Origin: Salinimicrobium soli
Lineage (GTDB): Bacteria > Bacteroidota > Bacteroidia > Flavobacteriales > Flavobacteriaceae
Assembly: GCF_048323655.1 (NCBI RefSeq)
Contig: NZ_JBLUWW010000001.1
Coordinates: forward strand, 1,054,001-1,118,000
Length of the DNA: 64,000 bases
Reading direction: 5' to 3'
Shown here: positions 11,101-19,028 of the stretch, piece after piece
Position numbering within the stretch: the first letter of the stretch is position 1
How the letters are laid out: the number at the start of each line of letters is the position of its first letter
The notes under the pieces: generated by a model
The model's database searches: none
What the model was told of the DNA's origin: nothing
What the model saw: only the letters and a program-made list of their open reading frames with translations
Program-made: the position numbers and the translations under genes

Positions 11101-11500
11101 AGAGATCCGCTGTAATACTCAGCATATGGCGAAAAGCGGTTTGCTTAACGGACTCATTGACCTCTTCTTTGAATACAATGGCAAATATTACATCCTGGAT
11201 TGGAAATCCAATTACCTGGGCGACGACCTGAGCTTTTATGACGGCGAGGAAAAGATGCGGGAGGCGATGAACGAAGGCAATTACCACCTGCAGTATCTTA
11301 TTTATACCGTAGCGGTAAAAAAATACCTGGAACAACGCCTTTCCAATTTTGATTATGACCAGCATTTTGGCGGAGTCATCTATGTTTACCTGCGAGGGGC
11401 AAGAGAAGGAAAACAAAGCGGCATCTATACCAACAGACCGACACTTGAACAGGTAGAGAGATTGGAATTATTGTTTAATAAAAAAGGTAACGCAGCATAA
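8162..11500 (+). CDS. recB: Exodeoxyribonuclease V subunit beta (RecB, helicase-nuclease)
   Basis: RecB provides the 3'-5' helicase and the only nuclease site of RecBCD. In this 1112-residue protein, helicase motifs occur in order: Walker A EASAGTGKT (about residues 21-29), Q-motif-like FTNAAVAELASRI, FIDEFQDTDK (motif II), YIGDPKQSIYAWR (motif III), MDINYRS (motif IV), STIHKAKGLEYPIV (motif V) and LLYVTLTRAK (motif VI). The C-terminal nuclease is seen in LIDLFFEYNGKYYILDWKSN (about 996-1015), with the D...DxK catalytic pattern. The start overlaps recC by 4 bp. Length is slightly below the 1180 residues of E. coli RecB. The assignment is secure. Confidence 0.96.
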   Translation: MKNFDPTNPIEVPLEKSNIVEASAGTGKTFSIGLLVLRLLLEKKIPIQRILMVTFTNAAVAELASRIRKFLKIGIEFLETGEIEEGYKDIKKIIELSRDSNSLSLLKIALSDLDEASIQTIHSFCQESLNSYPLESDQSFGLDLQTDILEIANEAVKDFWRREITGLPEEFLEENPVICLENFQAAVKESLGGKKLALDNEVFPEVLNRKLDDFQNHISSNKNELVRRIRSTGINRFGENQQNSVVELLENSENLRSWLLFNRNDSKYIYECWEKIFPIERQMALDIQQCERDMISSYFLKCIKEIKRVVTKYLGERNFITYDELINRMHKAVISRADFRNSIRDKFGAVFIDEFQDTDKLQYEIYNQLFRQGKILFYIGDPKQSIYAWRKADLHTYFQAKDAIPQERQYKMDINYRSTKECVDAIESFLDIRDPFYTDSDSTLKLDFISVNANDENSIGLNSGDHKFEPLHIFEGRNKEEIHAKIPILVSELLNKEKPYTLNGKSLRSSDIGILLRNNSDGAKVKNSLAQAGIHAVTIDDAQIFKDTDEAGYISYVLQAVLETSEENINKALVNPFTRYSAEKANSISKENLLDVFRNYRKIWQESGVYPMFKQFMGDFDIHSKLLDPDNPYGLRILSNLTQLLELLQEAEHKHELKPIGLNAYLVKQLTESSNDDEYQQRMESDQDAVKISTIHKAKGLEYPIVIAPFLDLKAEEGKKSTLAYKVDGEDGEYKFYIQKLRSDEQKDLALKQIEQENRRLLYVTLTRAKYNCILFKTSFTSNKKEGRTYNTSLDHFVNERNIKEFQFQGLKTVKTGDDERKVDFTDFRKANDFMLADKFFGKLSFSGLSLHGYTPKENNSEIKDDYDQFIFKDIPGGTNLGSMLHYLFENIDFEGTPEHHREELEKLLDRFYPHKKGELTDGLLKMVNHVLDSNIRIGDEQIPLREISNESKKNEMEFDLRTSWVDLPGLNDLEAGEGIEIRCNTQHMAKSGLLNGLIDLFFEYNGKYYILDWKSNYLGDDLSFYDGEEKMREAMNEGNYHLQYLIYTVAVKKYLEQRLSNFDYDQHFGGVIYVYLRGAREGKQSGIYTNRPTLEQVERLELLFNKKGNAA

Positions 11501-11512
11501 AATTTCAGAGTT

Positions 11513-11731
11513 ATGAGCAAAAAAGAAATGGGGGCCTTTGAGTTCTTTGATCATGTAATAGCACAGGATTTTGGTGTGCCCGTAGAGGTTTACATAGAGA
11601 CCATAGAAAACGCTCCTGCATTCAGGGCGGAGACCATTCTCAGCGGAATCATTAATGATGATCCAAAAAAGCGGGAACAGGCCAGGAGCTGTTTCCATAT
11701 GCTCAAACCTCCTAATCATAGGATGAATTAA
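11513..11731 (+). CDS. Small conserved-looking protein of unknown function after recB
   Basis: A 72-residue product starting 12 bp after the recB stop and probably cotranscribed with it. The sequence is soluble and mixed-charge, with no membrane segment or cysteine pair and a Pro/His/Arg-ending tail (KPPNHRMN). I do not recognise a family. The close spacing and same strand support it being translated. Confidence 0.6.
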   Translation: MSKKEMGAFEFFDHVIAQDFGVPVEVYIETIENAPAFRAETILSGIINDDPKKREQARSCFHMLKPPNHRMN

Positions 11732-11745
11732 AAAAGCCTTTCTTG

Positions 11746-11805
11746 TCTAAAGTCTCATGTCTGAAGTCTCACATCTCACGTCTCACGTCTAACGTCTCAC
11801 GTCTA
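11746..11805. repeat. Short degenerate tandem repeat of a TCTCACG-like heptamer
   Basis: Between the small ORF and the NERD helicase the DNA repeats variants of TCTCACG (TCTCATG, TCTCACA, TCTCACG, TCTAACG) about seven times at 7-8 bp spacing. The array ends directly before the ATG of the helicase gene. It is too short and degenerate for CRISPR. Such microsatellite-like spacers could change expression of the downstream gene by length variation, but this is only inference. Confidence 0.6.
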
Positions 11806-11810
11806 CCACA

Positions 11811-13457
11811 ATGATCTACCCACCCAACTTCCCCACCCACAACGACAACCATGGCGAAAGGAAAGTCTTTGAATCCTTACAGAAGTTGGATCCTCATAAT
11901 TTCGACATCTTTTGGAGCCGGGGCTTTACCGGAAAGGTTTCTGGTGAAGACAAGCATTATGAAATAGATTTCCTGGTGTTCGATCTAAGGGAGGAGCGAC
12001 TGGATCATATTTACGTTATTGAAGTGAAGGGTGGAAAGGTACAGTATAGAGCAGAGGAGAATGCCTGGTTCCAGAATTCCCGGGAAATGACTCCGGGACC
12101 CGATCATCAGGTGATGGGATATGTATCTAATCTTTTAAAAAGGTATAAAGAAGTTATTGAGCATAAAGTGCCTGTTACCTGGCTGCTGTGGTTTCCGGAT
12201 GGACTATTGGACAAAGATAAACTGCCAACTCAATGTGAAGCTTGGAATGTGTTGGACCAGGAAGATCTGGATAATCCGCGGACTGCTCTTAACCGGGCAG
12301 CAGAGGCAGTAGAAAATGAGTACAGCCACTTTAAGCGGATTTCTATAGACGATTACAAAACATCTATTCAAAATGATCTGCTGCAGAGCCTGGAGGTTTC
12401 TGAAAATTTCAGAACGCTGCTGGAGAACATGGAAATAAACATAGACAAAACAGAAGAAAGTCAGAAAGCCTTTTTCAACGGACTCTGGAGCTATTCGCGG
12501 CTGGCAGTTGAGGGTGGCGCCGGGAGTGGGAAAACTGTATTGGCAAAGTGTGCCGCTGAGGTTCTGGAGAAAAAAGGAAAAAGAGTGCTTTTCCTGTGCT
12601 ATAATACTTATTTGTGCTCCGAGGTTAAGGCAGATCTAAATTCCGGAATAAAGACCGACAATATCCATAACCTGATGAGGGAGTTTGCCGATGACCGGGA
12701 ACCAGGTTGGTTTGAAGCGCAGGATAAAGACAGGGATTTTTGGGATAAAGGCCTACCTGAAAAATTCAGGGAGCTGCTTAAGGATAAACCCCTACGGGAA
12801 GAAGAAAAATTTGACGTGATCCTTGTAGACGAAGCCCAGGATTTCGAGGTGAGCTGGCTCAATATGCTGCTCAGGTATCTTAATCCGGAGGCTCAGTTTT
12901 TCCTGTTCTATGATAAACGGCAGAATATTTTTGAACGGAATTTCATGCTGCCCCAGGGACAGGATTGGCATTCTCATCTTCTGAACTGTAACTACAGGAA
13001 TACCCAAAAGATCAATGATTTTATAAACGAAACCGTGGGAACAGATGCTGTGTCGTACGGAGTCGATGCAGGGGAGGAGGTAAGAGTTAAAGAATATGCT
13101 CCCGGGGAAATGGCAGGGGCTTTAAAGCGATGTCTGCTGGAGCTGCACAACGTGGGAAAAGTGCCAAAAGAGCAGATCATGATCCTTACAGACGGCTCTA
13201 CCCAAGACTGGGACCTAAAGGTTCACAGTAATGGTTTTGAATACGAGATCCTGGATCCTGTAAAGGCAAGGAAAAGGGAAAAGATATATTTCTCCTCTAT
13301 CCGCCGCTTCAAAGGTTGTGAAGCCCCTGCAGTGATCCTGCTTCTAAAACAACGGCTGGAGGAGATAAAAAACGGGGAAGCTAAAAATAAGAATCGACTT
13401 TACACCCAGCTTAGCCGGGCGAAGAGCTTGTTGTATGTACTGGAGCCAGAATTTTAA
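11811..13457 (+). CDS. NERD nuclease domain fused to UvrD-like/DUF2075-type helicase
   Basis: The 548-residue protein combines two modules. Residues about 14-95 form a NERD (nuclease-related) domain: GERKVFESL, then EIDFLVF and YVIEVKGGKV, matching the GE...EIDFLV...EVKGG pattern of this PD-(D/E)XK-like fold. From residue ~225 follows an SF1-type ATPase: Walker A EGGAGSGKTV (about 233-242), LVDEAQDFEVSWL (motif II), NCNYRNTQKI (motif IV-like) and YTQLSRAKSLLYVL (motif VI). Such proteins occur in DNA processing and near defence genes. It lies downstream of recB on the same strand; its stop codon overlaps that of a converging mini-ORF by 2 bases. Confidence 0.88.
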   Translation: MIYPPNFPTHNDNHGERKVFESLQKLDPHNFDIFWSRGFTGKVSGEDKHYEIDFLVFDLREERLDHIYVIEVKGGKVQYRAEENAWFQNSREMTPGPDHQVMGYVSNLLKRYKEVIEHKVPVTWLLWFPDGLLDKDKLPTQCEAWNVLDQEDLDNPRTALNRAAEAVENEYSHFKRISIDDYKTSIQNDLLQSLEVSENFRTLLENMEINIDKTEESQKAFFNGLWSYSRLAVEGGAGSGKTVLAKCAAEVLEKKGKRVLFLCYNTYLCSEVKADLNSGIKTDNIHNLMREFADDREPGWFEAQDKDRDFWDKGLPEKFRELLKDKPLREEEKFDVILVDEAQDFEVSWLNMLLRYLNPEAQFFLFYDKRQNIFERNFMLPQGQDWHSHLLNCNYRNTQKINDFINETVGTDAVSYGVDAGEEVRVKEYAPGEMAGALKRCLLELHNVGKVPKEQIMILTDGSTQDWDLKVHSNGFEYEILDPVKARKREKIYFSSIRRFKGCEAPAVILLLKQRLEEIKNGEAKNKNRLYTQLSRAKSLLYVLEPEF

Positions 13458-13561
13458 TCTGATCTCCATTCATAATCGCATACTGGACATTCGTAACATA
13501 CACCATTATGGTAGGCATCTTCGCTGTGACAATTTGGACATTCCCTGTTTACGTATCCCAT
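13454..13561 (-). CDS. 35-residue zinc-ribbon peptide
   Basis: A short ORF with two CxxC pairs, CPNC and CPVC, spaced by SEDAYHNGVCYE, and ending DYEWRSD. This resembles the N-terminal zinc ribbon of PhnA/YjdM-type proteins. Its ATG overlaps the stop region of the preceding frame (13549), and its stop overlaps the stop of the NERD helicase on the other strand. It may be an independent mini-protein or the former C-terminal zinc ribbon of the frameshifted gene just upstream of it. No clear ribosome binding site is visible. Confidence 0.45.
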   Translation of the reverse strand: MGYVNRECPNCHSEDAYHNGVCYECPVCDYEWRSD

Positions 13562-13865
13562 ACTTTTGAAGCGTTAGTTATTTTGAAGAGATTTGCAAAA
13601 GGTACGTATTGGGTGTTAAAACCTAAGCCATATCTGATTTCCAGTTTATCCCGGTCGAAAACAATATGATAATGCACTTCAGTACCACCGCCTTCGTTTA
13701 TAGTCCAGTCCTTTTCTTTGGCTGGATCATAGGTAAATAAAATTCCGCACTTTGGGCCTTTGCCTAATCCTGCCAACTCCTTTCTTTTTTACCGAATTCA
13801 TTGCAGAACTGGCCGAGGGCTGCATTTATTTTATTTACCAGCTCTTCAGTATTTCCAAATACCAT
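13549..13865 (-). pseudogene. Frameshifted small gene of unknown function
   Basis: Two overlapping minus-strand frames together look like one protein of about 105 residues. The first starts at the ATG at 13865 (MVFGNTEELVNKINAALGQF...) and ends at 13764; the second is open to 13549 and contains ILFTYDPAKEKDW and VHYHIVFDRDKLEIRYGLGF. The frames meet at a run of six A followed by G (minus strand), a typical site of indel mutation, sequencing error or -1 slippage. No in-frame ATG opens the second part (only TTG at 13776). No family was recognised. Gene decay at the border of the restriction island is the simplest reading. Confidence 0.5.
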
Positions 13866-13942
13866 ATTATAGTTTAATAAATTTCTTTTGATAATAACTC
13901 TGTTAAATTCCTTTCAATCCAAATTTCATTTCACAAACTTTA

Positions 13943-15010
13943 TTAACTGACGAGCTTCTTTAGAATAAATAACTGTTCGTTTATGAATTTCTTTTTGTTG
14001 GAATCACCATTGTTATTGCTTTTATATCTTAAATATTTGTACTCTTTAAAAGATAACTCGCCATATTTTTTTAAAACGTTTAAAATATCGTCTGTTTTCA
14101 TTATGCCTTCGCAGTTGTAACTTAAAACTAAATACTTAAAGTTAGCTTGGCTAACTATGTATTCCAATTCTTCAAGTGCTTTAGATTTAACGCAAAAAGT
14201 TGATTTCTGCTTTGAATAGTCCCGCAACCCTGCTACACCTCTAATTTCGGGGCTGTCGTACTTAGAAATTGTCTCTAATAAATGGTAGTTGGGAGCATAT
14301 TGCCTTGAATTGTACGGAGGATCTAAATAAATAATGTCATAATCAAAATTCTTAATTAATTCAATGCTGTTTGTGTTGAACACAAGATTTTTTTTATCAT
14401 TACTAATTATTTCTATCGGTCGAAGTTTTAATGGCTTAATGGCGCGAGGATCCCATTTTTTATGAAAAGCCGCATAAACTCCAGATATATTAGCATAGAA
14501 GGGAACGGTTTCAATTAAACATGCAATTAAAATAAAGTACTCCTGTTCAGAAATTAAATTATCCTTAAACCATTCATTAATCTGTATTCTGATAGCATCA
14601 ATTTTTTTACCGTTTTCACTGGTGAAAAACATTCGTGGTGCATCAAGGTGGACTGTTCCTTCTGGAGTATAATTTTCATATATAAAACCTTTCTTAGGTT
14701 CTAGTCCATCTAGGTAATTTAAAACCATTTCTAGTTCTGAACTAGGGAATAGGTTTAAGGGCTCTTCTATATCTTTTAAAATACCGGAAAATTTTGGTTC
14801 TTCATTGTTTTCTATATAGGCCTTTTGTAAAACATAACTTGTGTATAAAAGATCTGAAGATATTATTTGATAGCCCTTTTTTTTGAAATGCTTGCCCACA
14901 TTTGTTGTGCCGGAAAAAAAATCAAAAAACAGACCTCCTTTTAAGTTTGTGAATTTTAGCTCATCATAAATCCATTCAACCAATTTTTCTTTATTTCCAA
15001 TAAATCTCAT
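13943..15010 (-). CDS. DNA N6-adenine methyltransferase, D12 class
   Basis: This 355-residue protein starts MRFIGNKEKLVEWI, the N-terminal signature of D12-class (FokI/Dam-like) adenine methylases. Motif I is FFDFFSGTTNVGKHF (about residues 28-42), and the catalytic motif IV is YLDPPYNSRQYAPNY (DPPY at 230-233). The last gene of the minus-strand restriction-modification operon, it begins 5 bp after the stop of a putative restriction endonuclease, so the two are probably a cognate pair. A second D12 methylase and a third methylase are encoded upstream in the same operon, as expected for an asymmetric recognition site that needs separate methylation of each strand. Confidence 0.88.
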   Translation of the reverse strand: MRFIGNKEKLVEWIYDELKFTNLKGGLFFDFFSGTTNVGKHFKKKGYQIISSDLLYTSYVLQKAYIENNEEPKFSGILKDIEEPLNLFPSSELEMVLNYLDGLEPKKGFIYENYTPEGTVHLDAPRMFFTSENGKKIDAIRIQINEWFKDNLISEQEYFILIACLIETVPFYANISGVYAAFHKKWDPRAIKPLKLRPIEIISNDKKNLVFNTNSIELIKNFDYDIIYLDPPYNSRQYAPNYHLLETISKYDSPEIRGVAGLRDYSKQKSTFCVKSKALEELEYIVSQANFKYLVLSYNCEGIMKTDDILNVLKKYGELSFKEYKYLRYKSNNNGDSNKKKFINEQLFILKKLVS

Positions 15011-15015
15011 AATCT

Positions 15016-16404
15016 TTATTTCCAGTAGTCTCTAAAATTTTTCAATGATTCCTTAAACAGTTGCGGAGCTGTTGTACTTAAAAGAATGCTTCCCTTCTTA
15101 TTCAGTAAAAGGCTGACTTTTCCAACAGGTTCATTACTATCTTCACTTCCAAACAAGACCACAGTTCTTATTATGGAATATCCGGGATAATATTTCTTTA
15201 TGTATAATTCCTCAAAACTATCAAATCCATCTAACTGCAGAATACCTTTGGCGGAGTTTCTATACATCTCTCCTTCAATATCTATAACTTCCTGTTTTTT
15301 AAAATCAACTAAGGTCAAATCCGGTAAGGCAATTATAGCCTTTTTATCACCCCCTTTATAAAGAGCCCTGTCTGAATATTTTTCAACAGCTAATTTTTCT
15401 CCCTCCTTTGTTAAAAAATAACCGCGTTCACAACCTGCATGGTTTTCATAAATTGACATTCCTTCTGAAAACTCTTCAACCATAAGGTGGAGAAAAATGG
15501 TACCTATTTTTTCTCCATTCATTTCATAATGCCAATAATCTGTTAACTTTTTTGATGCCGGAATTTCCAGGTTTTCTAATTTGATGTTATGCCTATTAGC
15601 TATTCTGATAAACTTGTTACCATTGGTTAACATGTCTTGGCTAAGACCATGGAGAGTTATAATAATATCTTTTTCCCATCCTAAAGACCTGAGTGTAGCA
15701 GATATTAGGCTTAAAGCGCCGATGTTGGGATCATGACTTAAACGACCACTTTTTACTAACCGGCCAGATACTTTTATTTCATCTGTAGATTTTATAATAT
15801 CTATTGCTACGTTGCCAGCGGGGGGCCTCCTCATTGAAGTTTTAAAAGCAATAAGATCATCAATATTATCCCAAGGGACCATTTTACCATTGAGAGTTTT
15901 GCCACTGATTTCGACCCCTAAAGTTAGTAAGCACCTTGTTCCAAATATATTAGTTTCGGTAGCATTAGCTTTTTGCTCTCCCTGAAGGTTATAGAGCATT
16001 ATTTTTTGTGTGTCAGGATAAAAATAATCTACATAGACAAATTTTGTCGCTCTTTGAAAAATACCTGTATTACGACTTTCGCTATCGCCAGTCTTTGTCT
16101 CTTCAATTACAAGTACCGGGATGTCATTTGGTTCGGGTTCTTCTAAACTGTCAAAAACAAGGTAATCTACAAAACTGGATTTCCCACTAATTATTTTTAA
16201 ATAAACCCCTTCTATTTTTGGGGTATTAAGTCCTAAAATTTTGTAAGTAAAAGAAAATTTATCCTTATGTAGGATAGGGATAATCCTAATATTATCTATG
16301 AAGCAAGCAATACCTTTTTCTTTGGCATATCTCTTAAATATAATTGCTAATACTTTTTTTTTCGGTCTTTCTTCTGTTAATATCCACAGATTGGTTTTAT
16401 TCAT
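15016..16404 (-). CDS. Putative type II restriction endonuclease
   Basis: I do not recognise a named enzyme, but position and sequence fit a restriction endonuclease. A PD-(D/E)XK-like core is visible: D80 in SSFVDYLVF followed by VLVIEETKTGDSES with E102-x-K104, then FQRATKFVYVDYF. The 462-residue length suits an enzyme with separate recognition and cleavage parts. It lies between two DNA methylases, overlaps the preceding small nuclease-like gene by 8 bp and is 5 bp from the following methylase. Alternative: another DNA-binding subunit of the same system. AT-rich base composition suggests horizontal origin. Confidence 0.65.
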   Translation of the reverse strand: MNKTNLWILTEERPKKKVLAIIFKRYAKEKGIACFIDNIRIIPILHKDKFSFTYKILGLNTPKIEGVYLKIISGKSSFVDYLVFDSLEEPEPNDIPVLVIEETKTGDSESRNTGIFQRATKFVYVDYFYPDTQKIMLYNLQGEQKANATETNIFGTRCLLTLGVEISGKTLNGKMVPWDNIDDLIAFKTSMRRPPAGNVAIDIIKSTDEIKVSGRLVKSGRLSHDPNIGALSLISATLRSLGWEKDIIITLHGLSQDMLTNGNKFIRIANRHNIKLENLEIPASKKLTDYWHYEMNGEKIGTIFLHLMVEEFSEGMSIYENHAGCERGYFLTKEGEKLAVEKYSDRALYKGGDKKAIIALPDLTLVDFKKQEVIDIEGEMYRNSAKGILQLDGFDSFEELYIKKYYPGYSIIRTVVLFGSEDSNEPVGKVSLLLNKKGSILLSTTAPQLFKESLKNFRDYWK

Positions 16405-16933
16405 TTTTTTGGAGGGATTGAAGTAGGGTATTTATACTATGTAATTCTGTGTCAAATAGAACATAATTGTCTAAATAACCTTGATTTTGTATTCTGTTCA
16501 CTTTAATAAAATCATTCTTTAGAGCATATCCAATTATTTCCACTTCAATAGGTTTCTTATCATATAACCTTACGGATATGTAGATATCTTTAGGCTTTTT
16601 CTTTAGTTGTTCAACCATTTCCAAGGTTCGTGTATGAAATGCTTTTGTTCTTGTTTTGACATCTACTTTTAGTCTTTTCCCACTTTTTGTATGAACTATA
16701 AAATCATAAAAATCTGCTTCTTCATGGGAAGTAGTGTCTTCTTCAAACTTTATATTTTCATCGATAAATAGTTTCTTAATGGCTTTTTCTCCAATTTTTC
16801 CTTCAAACATTTTTTTTTGTTTGTTATCCAAACCGCCTGAATGAAAATCATGCCTGTTAGAAGTATATTGACGGGATAGCCTGGAATAAATCAAAGCCTC
16901 ATTAAGAAGGCTGTCTGGAATGATAATTCTCAT
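16397..16933 (-). CDS. Small PD-(D/E)XK nuclease-like protein of the R-M island
   Basis: The 178-residue product has a compact restriction-endonuclease-like core: GKIGEKAIKKLF (E49), DFYDFIVHTKSGKRLKVDVK with D77 and D91-V-K93, the spacing of a PD-(D/E)XK site. It could be the second subunit of a heterodimeric endonuclease together with the 462-residue neighbour (8 bp overlap, translational coupling), or an independent nicking enzyme. It starts 15 bp after the stop of the Dam-like methylase gene. Function is inferred from motif and context only. Confidence 0.6.
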   Translation of the reverse strand: MRIIIPDSLLNEALIYSRLSRQYTSNRHDFHSGGLDNKQKKMFEGKIGEKAIKKLFIDENIKFEEDTTSHEEADFYDFIVHTKSGKRLKVDVKTRTKAFHTRTLEMVEQLKKKPKDIYISVRLYDKKPIEVEIIGYALKNDFIKVNRIQNQGYLDNYVLFDTELHSINTLLQSLQKNE

Positions 16934-16948
16934 TTAAAACAAATTTAT

Positions 16949-17842
16949 CTAACTATAATTTGTGATCAAGACTTCAGAGCTATTGTTCTTTTTTTTGTCT
17001 TTTAACTGATAATTTGAGTTCGAGTAATCTTTGTTTAAGTGATGAATATAATATCCATTGCTGCTTAACCAATTCATTAATATTGTATTCTCAAGACCTT
17101 TATGTTCTAACACATTGGATAGTGCGAATCTGACTCCTCTACTGTTTAAGTTATTTAAAATTTTATATAGGTTTGTTTCTTCTTTAGTGCTCCATCCTGT
17201 GAATCCTCTCTTGCCATCGTTATATGTACCCGTAGTTATTAAATAGGGTGGATCGCAATAAACAAAGTCTTGTTTTCCCAGAAATGAATAATCAATTTGG
17301 TCAAAATCTTGACTCAAAAAATGCGTCTTTTTCTCTTTAAGTCTCGTAACGAAATTTTCTAAATTATTTTTCATCGTAGGATTGAAACTACTGCGGTCAC
17401 GGCCAAAAGGATTGTTAAATTCATGTTTTTTATTATATCGAATTTGGTGATTAAAGGAAAAGGCAACGAGAACAAAAAGATCTAAAGGATTTCTATTTTG
17501 ATTATAGAAGCGACGCAACTCCTTATAACCATTTTCGTTTGTTTTAGATAATTGAAATTCCTCAATTCTCGATTCAATATGATTTAGAATTGAATCATAA
17601 TCCTGTTCATAAAAAAATTTGTACAGGTCAATTAAGTAACGAATGTTGTCATTTAATACTAGCTGCTTCGATGGTATATTTACTGCGACATTGCAGCCTC
17701 CAGCAAATAAATCAAAAAAGACATTGATGTCGTTTGGAATTTTGGGAATGATTTGTCCTAATAACTTATATTTCCCGCCGATATAATTTAAGGGAGATTT
17801 GAAGTAAATTTTTTTCTCTCCCTTCTTTACTTTATTTATCAA
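16949..17842 (-). CDS. DNA adenine methylase, Dam/D12 family
   Basis: A 297-residue D12-class adenine methylase. It shows the N-terminal SPLNYIGGKYKLL (SAM-binding motif X/FxGGK type), motif I FFDLFAGGCNVA (about residues 42-53), the catalytic CDPPY (197-200) followed by LITTGTY, and the family-typical C-terminal SNSNYQ and SEVLITNY. It forms the middle of the restriction-modification operon; its start overlaps the end of the upstream methylase gene by 4 bp. In this setting it most likely protects one strand of the site cut by the nearby endonuclease rather than acting as a housekeeping Dam. Confidence 0.9.
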   Translation of the reverse strand: MINKVKKGEKKIYFKSPLNYIGGKYKLLGQIIPKIPNDINVFFDLFAGGCNVAVNIPSKQLVLNDNIRYLIDLYKFFYEQDYDSILNHIESRIEEFQLSKTNENGYKELRRFYNQNRNPLDLFVLVAFSFNHQIRYNKKHEFNNPFGRDRSSFNPTMKNNLENFVTRLKEKKTHFLSQDFDQIDYSFLGKQDFVYCDPPYLITTGTYNDGKRGFTGWSTKEETNLYKILNNLNSRGVRFALSNVLEHKGLENTILMNWLSSNGYYIHHLNKDYSNSNYQLKDKKKNNSSEVLITNYS

Positions 17843-18747
17843 TTTTTTTCCTCTTTCCTAAAGATTAATATGTATTGGTGTAGTTGATTTCCTACATAGG
17901 CATATGGGTAGCCGTAAGGAAATAAATTCATTGATTTATCAAACCAAATTTTCATTCCTTTAAAAAGCAAGCCATTGATCTTAGATAATGCTTTTACTAT
18001 ATCAGAATGGAGCATGCCATCGTAATCTGGCTTTGGTTGAAAATCTTTGGTGAAAACAATTAAGTACCTTTTATTCCTTAATTTCTTCACCGCCTTTTCT
18101 GTTATTTCTTTTAATTCTATTAAGAACTCGTTTATCTCGAGATTTCCAATGTCACCCTCTATTGTAGAAAATGGAGTAGGTTGGTTACTTTTTTTTGTTC
18201 TAGCTGCATGTCCTGTTTTTATCCTATTCATCATGTTACCGTAAGGGGGATCAGTGACAATTAGATCAAAGATTTTATCTTCCAACAATTTATTTTTATC
18301 CAAATCTCTTGCATCACCTATTATGGTTTTTTGTTCTTCCAATTCTAAGTACTGATTGGCTTCTTTATAAATATTAATGTATTTTTCTGAGAGATCAATT
18401 CCGATACAATTTCTTTCTGCCATTGATGATGCTAACAAAGTACCTCCAACTCCCATAAATGGATCAAAAACTAATTCTCCTTTCTTGGAAAAAAATCTAA
18501 TTAGTCTCTCCATGAGTTGTGGAGGTTTTGGAGTAGGATGTGATTTCCTTATATGATGAGCGAAACTTTCTTTTCCTTTTGTTGAATATCTTGTCTCTAT
18601 TAGTTCTATGACAAACTTATTGAACTCTCGTTCCCATTCTTCAGTTTCAAATGATTCAATGGAATTGGTATTGTAAATCCATTCTTTTCCATTTAAATCA
18701 TTTAAAGTATTTCTACTCGACGGTTTGTTGTTCATATTTAGGGCCAA
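17839..18747 (-). CDS. DNA methyltransferase (N6-adenine/N4-cytosine type, DPPY)
   Basis: In this 302-residue protein a motif X-like segment HPTPKPPQLMERLI (70 onward) and motif I FDPFMGVGG (94-102) precede the catalytic TDPPYG (DPPY 166-169), so the motif order is X-I-IV, unlike the common beta-class order. Other stretches, ERNCIGIDLS and GDARDL, fit SAM-binding motifs II and III. The 4 bp overlap with the next methylase indicates coupling. Three methylases in one operon is more than a simple palindromic system needs. M5 is an alternative start. The substrate base cannot be decided from sequence alone. Confidence 0.85.
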   Translation of the reverse strand: MALNMNNKPSSRNTLNDLNGKEWIYNTNSIESFETEEWEREFNKFVIELIETRYSTKGKESFAHHIRKSHPTPKPPQLMERLIRFFSKKGELVFDPFMGVGGTLLASSMAERNCIGIDLSEKYINIYKEANQYLELEEQKTIIGDARDLDKNKLLEDKIFDLIVTDPPYGNMMNRIKTGHAARTKKSNQPTPFSTIEGDIGNLEINEFLIELKEITEKAVKKLRNKRYLIVFTKDFQPKPDYDGMLHSDIVKALSKINGLLFKGMKIWFDKSMNLFPYGYPYAYVGNQLHQYILIFRKEEKN

Positions 18748-18791
18748 AAAAGGTTTTAAATTTGAGGATTGTGCATGAATACTTTCTTCTT

Positions 18792-19028
18792 CTAGCCTTT
18801 TCTTTTTTTAAAACTAAAAACGCCCCTATCCCTTTGAGATATTTCTGAATCTTTTTTTTCCAGCATTCTTTTAAGCGAAGTATATACAGTTTTACGAGGG
18901 GTCAAGCCAGTAGTCATTTTATATTTATTTTTGACTATCGTTTTAGCTATTTCAGAATAATGAAGGGGTCGCTTGGCTTCCTTTAAAACCATTTTTATTG
19001 CTTCTTTCCATGTTACTTTATTTTTCAT
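18792..19028 (-). CDS. HARE-HTH domain protein of the R-M operon
   Basis: The 78-residue protein begins with a segment typical of the HARE-HTH winged-helix domain (TWKEAIKMVLKEAKRPLHYS, then EIAKTIVKNKYK and a TPRKTVYTSLKRML helix). This domain is known from some restriction endonucleases, RNA polymerase delta subunits and eukaryotic ASXL proteins and is thought to sense or bind DNA, including modified DNA. It is the first gene of the minus-strand operon, 44 bp before the first methylase. It could be a transcriptional controller of the island or a DNA-recognition accessory. Confidence 0.8.
   Translation of the reverse strand: MKNKVTWKEAIKMVLKEAKRPLHYSEIAKTIVKNKYKMTTGLTPRKTVYTSLKRMLEKKDSEISQRDRGVFSFKKRKG

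Noticed and set aside
11746..11805. CRISPR-like array
   Set aside because: Repeat units are only 7-8 bp with no spacers of CRISPR length and no cas genes in the window.
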